Shown: piece by piece, positions 58,191-64,000 of the stretch
Numbering within the stretch: the first letter of the stretch is position 1
Layout of the letters: the number at the start of each line of letters is the position of its first letter
DNA from: Pisolithus tinctorius
Lineage: Eukaryota > Basidiomycota > Agaricomycetes > Boletales > Pisolithaceae
Direction of reading: 5' to 3'
DNA: 64,000 nt
Assembly: GCA_024663395.1 (NCBI GenBank)
Contig: JANFAH010000001.1
Coordinates: forward strand, 930,001-994,000
Position numbers and translations under genes: made by a program
Notes under the pieces: generated by a model
Databases searched by the model: none
What the model was told of the DNA's origin: nothing
The model's input: only the letters and a program-made list of their open reading frames with translations

Positions 58191-58764
58191 TGTCATGACC
58201 ATGCCCAGATCACCCCAGACCGGCTCTACCCCGGTCTCGACCAGTCCTGTCCAACCCTTGCCCTGGTCCCGGCCTTGATCCTTCGACCCAGAAACGTGTT
58301 AGCTTGCGAGGCACTGCAAGGCAGTGCCCAGTCAAGTTGTCCCCTCAGTTAGTACCGGGCCGGCGTAACACCCGGCCCAGCCACATGTCCTGCCCCGGTT
58401 CCCGGTAATCCCTTGTTCATACTCTTTGCTTGATAAGATTCTTTGTAACACTACTTACCAATCATCGCTGTACCGGCGCAGACCGGTCTCCGGTGCTACG
58501 TTACACTTAGGTTACTTCTAGTATTTAAGCCGTAGGATATTCTGTTTAGCCTCAGTCTGAAATCAACTTAGTTCCCGTCTTAACCCGGTCTCCCTGTTCA
58601 TCTGTCTTCTGCTTCTCGACCGGACTACGGCCCACGCAAGGGAATAGCGCTGCGTCTTCAGTCGCTAAGTCCAATAGTCCAAACCTCTTGATATCTCGTA
58701 CTATCCTCTGACCCCTGACCGGACTCCGGACCGGCCTTGGACCGGCGAAGACCCGGACTTAACA
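58191..58764 (+). repeat. Right LTR of the Ty3/gypsy element
   Basis: 574 bp, the same ends as the left LTR, followed by the TCATG duplication. It differs from the left LTR at nine sites, all transitions. Confidence 0.93.
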
Positions 58765-58766
58765 TC

Positions 58767-59246
58767 ATGGCCACCTCTTTGTCGGTCATCTCGCTTGTCT
58801 CATTTGCCAGAGACAGTGGCTACATATATCTGCCAGGCATTCCCACCAGCTTCCGTCCTGAAGCCCCCTGGTTCATCCCGTCATTGTCAGCCCCATCTCA
58901 TCCCATGCAGCTTGGTCAGCGTGTTCTCCTTGTCAGTATGACTTCCAGAAGGATGTTCTTTGGTCGCCTCAGGTCTGTCACTCGGTTAGAAAGGTCTTAT
59001 GTGGTTGTTTCAGTCTCCCCAGTTGATGAAGCATATGGATCGTTCCTCCCTGCTCCCTGCACCGTCTTTGTTCCAGTCTCGTCCGTCATTCTTCCCGCAT
59101 TGCGACAGCTGCAGTATAATCTACTGTCCTCCAGCCTCCCTGATCGCATTCATGACGAGTATGACATGCATCTTGCCTTCTTACTGCAAGATCCAGCAGA
59201 AGACGTTCCCCCTTCTCCTCCTCCTCCGTCAGAGCCCCATTCATGA
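58767..59246 (+). CDS. Second copy of the LTR-borne U3 ORF
   Basis: 159 codons, equivalent to 46862-47341, with the start codon rebuilt by the TCATG duplication of the Ty3 insertion. The reading frame is intact. About 14 base differences, all transitions, give 9-10 amino acid changes (S to L, R to H, T to M and several I to V), so there is no sign of strong purifying selection between these two copies. The Ty3 element now lies directly upstream of the ORF. Confidence 0.4.
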   Translation: MATSLSVISLVSFARDSGYIYLPGIPTSFRPEAPWFIPSLSAPSHPMQLGQRVLLVSMTSRRMFFGRLRSVTRLERSYVVVSVSPVDEAYGSFLPAPCTVFVPVSSVILPALRQLQYNLLSSSLPDRIHDEYDMHLAFLLQDPAEDVPPSPPPPSEPHS

Positions 59247-60218
59247 AGTTTTTGTTAACTTCGCTGAGAGGATGAAAGGGTGGGAGACGCGATCGCGTAT
59301 GCTCTCATTGCCCCACAGACCCCCAACGCCCTAGCCCCCTTTGACACCTGACTCATGCCCTTCAATTCTGGAATTAATACTTCCCTATCTGGAAACACCC
59401 TCCATCTGTCATGCCATCTTTGGATCTAGAGATGTCTCTGCCGAGATCTAACTTGCATCGCCACCCCCTAATGTGATATCAGTGCGCTTACTCAGTCTCT
59501 GATTCTATTTGACTCATTTTGTGATATTTTGACTATCCTTGACTCGTTCATTGCCAATACTTACCAATCTTCTTTGCTTGCTTACTTTTCATTTCTCGCT
59601 TACTCATCATGATTACCCAGTCCTTACTCATTACTTACCAAGTGTTTGCGCCTTGTTTGTCACAAGCTGTGCTCCCCCCTCAGTATATAAACCCCCATGT
59701 ACTTAGCTACCCAGAATCAATCAAGAAGTCATCCAGAAGTCAGCTCAGCTCAGCATATCTTGTCGTCGCCAGTTGAGGCTCATTCGGAAGAGTCTATCTG
59801 TCTTCATTCATATCATTGGTAGTTGAGGCTCCATCAAGGGTCTATCTACCTTCATTCATTCATCTGAAGTATCATCTGTGCTCTGTCAGCACACCTGCTT
59901 AGTCATCCATTCACTCCTGCGTAACTCGTCATCGACTTGTGCCAGGAGCATATTCTATCAAAGGTCCATTACCCCCAGGTACTTTCGGCTGAACACCTTC
60001 ACTCTGTTCAGCATCCCCTTCCCAATCATCGTCCATTCATCTTCTCCTGCGTAACTCGTCGACGACTTGCGCCAGGAGCACCTCCACTTGAAGTCTTCCC
60101 CACTTTAGGTTTCTCTGCCCTCCAGGTTCCGTGGAGGTAAACCACCACTCGCACATATTTGTCTTTTGTGTTGGATTTGTTTGGTTTATACCAGCTTTCC
60201 ACACTTTGACTCACACCG

Positions 60219-61015
60219 TCTTTGGATCTAGAGATGTCTCTGCCAAGATCTAACTTGCATCACCACCCCCTAATGTGATATCAGTGTGCTTACTCAGTTT
60301 CTGATTCTGTTTGACTCATTTTGTGATATTTTGACTATCCTTGACTCGTTCATTGCCAATACTTACCAATCTTCTTTGCTTGCTTACTTTCCATTTCTCG
60401 CTTACTCATCATGGTTACTCAGTCCTTACTCATTACTTACCAAGTGTTTGTGCCTTGTTTGTCACAAGCTGTGCTCCCCCCTCAGTATATAAACCCCCAT
60501 GTACTTAGCTACCCACAATCAATCAGGAATCAATCAAGAAGCAGTCCAGCAGTCAGTCCAGTGCCTATCTCGTTGTTGACAGTTGAGGCTCCACGAAGGG
60601 GTCTACCTGTCATCATTCATATACTTGGTAGTTGAGGCTCATTCGGAAGAGTCTATCTGCCTCCATCATTCATCTGAAGCTTCCTCTTAGTCAGCAGTCT
60701 TAGTCATCCCTCCACTCCTGCGTAACTCATCAATGACTTGCGCCAGGAGCACATTTTATCGAAGTCCATTATTCCAAGAAGTCCTTTCGGCTGAACACCT
60801 TCACTCTGTTCAGCATCCCCTCCTCAGTCATCATCCATTCATCTACTCCTGCATAACTCGTCGTCGACTTGTGCTAGGAGCACCCTGCCATTGAAGTTTC
60901 CCCCTCTTAGGTTTCTGCACTCCAGGTTCCGTGGAGGCACACCACCACTCGCTTTACATTTGTCTTTTGTGTTGGTTTTGGTTGGTTTTCACCACCTTTC
61001 CACACTTTGACTCAC
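60219..61015 (+). repeat. Partial tandem duplicate of the LTR 3' part
   Basis: Repeats about 59424-60214 (from TCTTTGGATCTAGAGATG through TATA box and CAATCA repeats to TTTGACTCAC). The junction reads CACACCG then TCTTTGG. It also contains the recurring CTCCTGCGTAACTCGTC / GACTTGCGCCAGGAGCAC hairpin-like motif of the R region. Confidence 0.75.
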
Positions 61016-61430
61016 ACCGTATTTTTTCAAGGTATGCAAACAGCATATTCATAGTTTTTTTCGTATGTTTGAGGCCATTGGAAGCAATCAACAAGGCCAA
61101 ACCAACCGTCAGCATGTGGACAAAGATCGACTTCTTCGAAAATGTACAGCTCCGGAATGAAGTCTGCATTGGGAGACATGATCACCCAGCAGTCCTTGCA
61201 CGCAACCACTCGTGCATCCAGTGATGTAATTTTAGCTGTGGATGGTAAGTAAGCTCCAGGAAAACATAAAAGTAGAGGAACATACCATTGCCAGGCCGGG
61301 TGAATGCTTTGAAGCGTGTAAGTGCAGTCCCCCAGGACATTTTCGCTTGTGCTGGAATTGAACTGCAAGGAATAATGGACAGATCATGTGTAGATTAGTT
61401 GGTGACAGGGTGAAAGGCATGTAATTAAAT
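61016..61430 (-). pseudogene. 5' part of the gene split by the second LTR
   Basis: The minus-strand exon at about 61210-61019 encodes WVIMSPNADFIPELYIFEE, CPHADGWFGLVDCFQWPQ and NYEYAVCIP, then a TGA, then KNT running into VPTLNIAWF at 50.65 kb in the same frame across the LTR. The TGA could be a decayed CGA. An exon before it (about 61360-61290, FNSSTSENVLGDCTYTLQS) is joined by an intron with GTATGT..CCACAG. Further upstream exons are not identified. The same frame on both sides of the insertion is the main evidence that this is one gene. Confidence 0.6.
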
Positions 61431-61435
61431 ACTCA

Positions 61436-61800
61436 CCTTTGTGAAAGAAAGCAAATGAATGTTGGTGGTGGGAGAGGGTCTGGGATAAAGGGCAGGGTGA
61501 ACGATGGGGCGAATGGCATGTAAACAACACGCACCTTTATAAAAGAAAATAAGAGTATGACAGTGGTAGGAGAAGGTCCGGGGCGAAGGGTTTGGTAAAC
61601 AACGGTGTGAATGGCATGTAATTGACATGCACCTTTTATGAAAGAAAATAAGAACATGACAGTGGTGAAAGAGGATCCAGGAAGAATGGCAGGGTGAATG
61701 ACGAAGTGAACGGTGGGGTGAACGGTGGGGTGAACGATGAAGTGAATGACGGGGTGAACGGCAGGGTGAATAGCATGTATAGAACATGCACCTTATACCA
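61436..61800. repeat. Imperfect minisatellite of 110-120 bp with an internal 11-bp array
   Basis: Three diverged units share GGCATGTAATT/GGCATGTAAAC, CACCTTT..GAAAGAAAATAAGA and a G-rich part (GGGTGAACGATGGGG). Between about 61690 and 61780 a short motif (GGGTGAACGGT and variants AAGTGAACGAT) repeats about eight times. Confidence 0.7.
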
Positions 61801-61822
61801 GAAAGTAATGGAAGGACGACAG

Positions 61823-62530
61823 CGGGAGAGGATCTGGGGTAGAGGGCAAGACGAACTCCTTGAGGTCTTGAACCCCACTAGCAGCGTGGTGGTGCTGGGG
61901 CGACCTCAGTGATGCGAAGTCAACAGAGTGTGACCTAAAGTGACACAAAGTCAACTTCAGGTCAAGATGAGTGGCACGAAGCCAACTCGAACCCAATGGG
62001 AGACGATGCGCGTGGTGGGGAGGGACTTGAGACCTTGAGGGTGGAGGCACTGAGCGACGAAGTGAGGAAGGCAAGGGTAGTAGGTAGGATGAAGAGTAGT
62101 TGCGGTCAGAAAATCACAAGTATTTGTTTGTTTGTAGGGATTTACCTATTACACTTATGTCCATATATTGATAGCGACGTTTGATGTGATAGCCTGGAGA
62201 ATTCCCAGGGCAAAAATACCTAAGTCACGGGACCATGTTCCAGCTGCACAGTGCCCAGCAGCTCCACGCTTTGTTACGAACGACTGTCATCCTCTCACCT
62301 CCCCGTCATCGTCTTCCCGCTCGCCGCCTCTATGCTTCAAGTTTGGACGTGTTGGCTGAACCTGAGCTGGCTCCGTGCCGCTCACTCAGAGCTGCAGCTG
62401 ACTTCGTGTCGCTGCAGTTCGTACTCTGTTGACTTTGTGTCACTGAGGTCGCCCCAGCACCACCGCACTGCTAGTGGGGTTCAAGACCTCAAGGAGTTCA
62501 TCTTGCCCTTCACCCCAGATCCTCTCCTTC
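61823..62530. repeat. Inverted repeat, arms of about 170-190 bp
   Basis: The left arm (about 61823-62000) is the diverged reverse complement of the right arm (about 62345-62530). Both read GTTGACTT..GTGTCACT, then GAGGTCGCCCCAGCACCACC and GTGGGGTTCAAGACCTCAAGG in the outward direction. The spacer of about 350 bp has no gene. It could be the pair of ends of a small DNA element. I see no convincing target duplication. Confidence 0.6.
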
Positions 62531-62539
62531 CTGCTCGCA

Positions 62540-63960
62540 AAGGTATGTTTTATAGCACTATTCCTTCCAGCTGATTCTAAACACCTATGTTCATTCATTA
62601 GCGCTGATCTCGTTTCTCTCCTGGGTCACTGTCACTCTGCCTAGTATTGCTGTCTGAGGTATGTCTATTGTTAGCAGATGTTGATCCTGACTCATTATTG
62701 TTATCAGGTGTGAGGTTTCAATCATCTCGTTCAAATCTGTACTTGTTGCAACTCTTGTTATCAGGTATGAGATTTAAATCATTTCATTTGTCCATACTTG
62801 TCATGTCCCTCACCCACCCACTCTGTGCTCTATTGCAGTCTGCAGTAGGTGTATTGTTATCGGCTGTTGATCCCCACCTATCCTTATTATAAGGTATGTG
62901 CTGCTGTCGCTTTTTGTTGGACTTACAAATCCGATCACACTCTTTAATATCTAGGTATAAGTTATCTCGTTCATCTCCACTCGACCACTCGCCTCATTCC
63001 ACACCCACCCACTCTGTGTTGAATTGCAGTTTGTGGTAGATATATAGTTATTGACTGTCAATCCTCACTTATCATTGTTATGAGGTATGTCCTCCCTTTG
63101 CATTTCATTGGACCTACAAATCTGATCATGTTCTTTAATATCTAGGTATAAATTATCTCCATCAGTGCTCACCTCATTCCTCACTCACCCACTCCTTGTT
63201 GTATTGCAGTCGGAGGTACATCTATCGTCATCAGGTGTTGGGCTGACTTATTGTCACTATCAGGTATGTGTCAGTCTCTTTTTGTTAGATTTACGAATCC
63301 AATCACCCTCTCTAATATCTAGGTATAAATCATCTTGTTAGTTGGTGCTCGCCTCATTCTTCACCTGGCCAACTGCTATCATAGTCTGAGCTATGGATAT
63401 TGTTACATACTCTTGATCTACAGTTACTGCTGTTATCAGGTATGTCTTGTGGTCTGTTTACATTGATTTACGAATGCGGTCAGCCTCTCATAATCCCTAG
63501 GTACCCATCCCATTTGCTAGCACCTGTCAATCACAGCAGAAATAAAGTTTGATGTCAATGCTCCCAGAACCAAGTTTCTGGTAATGATCTCCTTCCATTC
63601 CTCACCAACTCTGTGCTGTATGTAGTCCAAAGTACCTGTATCGTTGTCAACTTTGTTCACTGTTGTCATCAGGTATGTGTAGTGGTCTCTGTTTGTTGAA
63701 TCTAAGAATATACCTGCTCTAGTTACCAGGTATACATTATCCTGTTCATTGGCACTTGTCTCATTCCTTACCCACTCCATCTGGTACTGTTGTCCAAGGA
63801 GGTATGTTTAAACCTTTTTGTTGAATTTTTGAACATTATGAAATAGATGCCAAAATAAGGTTTAATGTCAATGCTCCCCAAACCTAATTTCTTGTAGTGA
63901 TCTCATCTGTATTCCAAGGTACCTGTATTGTTATCAACTGTTCACTGACACCTACCATGG
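62540..63960 (+). repeat. Diverged tandem array (180-230 bp units) of intron-like sequence
   Basis: At least five units (AG|GT at 62893, 63084, 63263, 63439 and 63672 by the first G of GT) plus shorter related pieces before them. Each unit has TTATCAG|GTATGT or a variant, then 56-61 nt ending in TAATATCTAG|GTATAA, then about 60 nt to TTGTATTGCAG. A further block (AATAAAGTTTGATGTCAATG) occurs at 63540 and again at 63858, so there is a higher-order repeat of about 320 bp. No open frame is conserved across units. Confidence 0.65.
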
Positions 63961-64000
63961 TTATTTGTCAAAAGAATATATCACCCTTGAGCTGCTGTCT

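Larger units (their letters stand above)
51061..58764 (+). mobile_element. Complete Ty3/gypsy chromovirus
   Basis: It has two 574-bp LTRs (TG..CA), a 5-bp target duplication TCATG (51056-51060 and 58765-58769), gag, pol with a C-terminal chromodomain, and a purine-rich tract before the right LTR. No stop interrupts gag or pol. The LTRs differ at nine positions. It is nested in the older 1.83-kb LTR, cutting immediately at the ATG of the LTR-borne ORF. Confidence 0.95.
50655..61015 (+). mobile_element. Second copy of the 1.83-kb LTR, interrupted by a Ty3 element and with a partial 3' duplication
   Basis: 50655-51060 matches 46459-46861 of the solo LTR, and 58765-60214 continues it to the end (TTTGACTCAC). 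A further 0.8 kb (60219-61015) repeats the 3' part of the LTR from TCTTTGGATC to the end. The Ty3/gypsy element at 51061-58764 lies in between. The whole is bounded by ACCAT/ACCGT. No internal coding region of its own is present, so it is again a solo LTR-like remnant, inserted into the gene whose halves lie at 48849-50652 and 61019 onwards. Confidence 0.7.

Noticed and set aside
57626..58278. Plus-strand frames between pol and the right LTR (147 and 142 codons)
   Set aside because: They are shadows of the coiled-coil exon of the antisense gene; their Ser/Ala/Leu runs come from reverse-reading Glu/Ala/Arg codons.

Overview
The window looks like nuclear DNA of a mushroom-forming basidiomycete (Agaricomycetes). 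Every gene model I could close has several exons, introns of about 50-64 nt, donors of the type GTGAGT/GTATGT and a CTAAC/CTGAC-like branch point. The mobile elements (a KDZ transposase with its cysteine-cluster domain, a Ty3/gypsy chromovirus, a FunK1-type kinase relic) are typical of that class. There are no bacterial-style operons. I saw no rRNA, tRNA or CRISPR array.

1-27 kb is a gene-poor region shaped by duplication. Four intact copies of a small four-exon multi-pass membrane protein gene lie on the minus strand (521-1325, 14920-15689, 17654-18450, 23655-24458), and an inverted 5'-end fragment of a fifth lies on the plus strand (about 19.37-20.30 kb). Two copies sit inside a roughly 2.5-kb duplicated segment. 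A 2.7-kb foldback element with two 1,263-bp arms (5567-8309) has inserted at the stop codon of a decayed alpha/beta-hydrolase-like gene (minus strand, to about 9410). A clean seven-exon gene for a rhodopsin-like multi-pass membrane protein occupies 9899-11241. A FunK1-type kinase relic lies at about 21.8-22.5 kb.

27-40 kb holds a two-exon gene for a long low-complexity protein (27381-29658). Its 3' part plus the following roughly 3.3 kb has been tandemly duplicated with a period of about 4.6-4.7 kb; a third, more diverged copy extends to about 40 kb.

40-64 kb is a nest of mobile DNA. Two minisatellites (about 40.45-41.33 and 41.70-42.42 kb) precede a nine-exon KDZ transposase gene (minus strand, 42595-46436). 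Directly 5' of it is a 1.83-kb solo LTR (46459-48285) that carries an ORF in its U3. A second copy of this LTR (50655-61015) splits another minus-strand gene (pieces 48849-50652 and 61019 to about 61.4 kb), and a complete Ty3/gypsy chromovirus (51061-58764, TSD TCATG) is nested inside that second LTR. The chromovirus has gag and pol joined by an apparent -1 slippery site, and a spliced antisense gene for a zinc-cluster/coiled-coil protein. The last 2.5 kb contains a minisatellite, a short inverted repeat and a tandem array of intron-like units full of AG|GT junctions.

Exon coordinates come from reading splice signals and checking that frames close. No database search was possible, so family names rest on recognised motifs.
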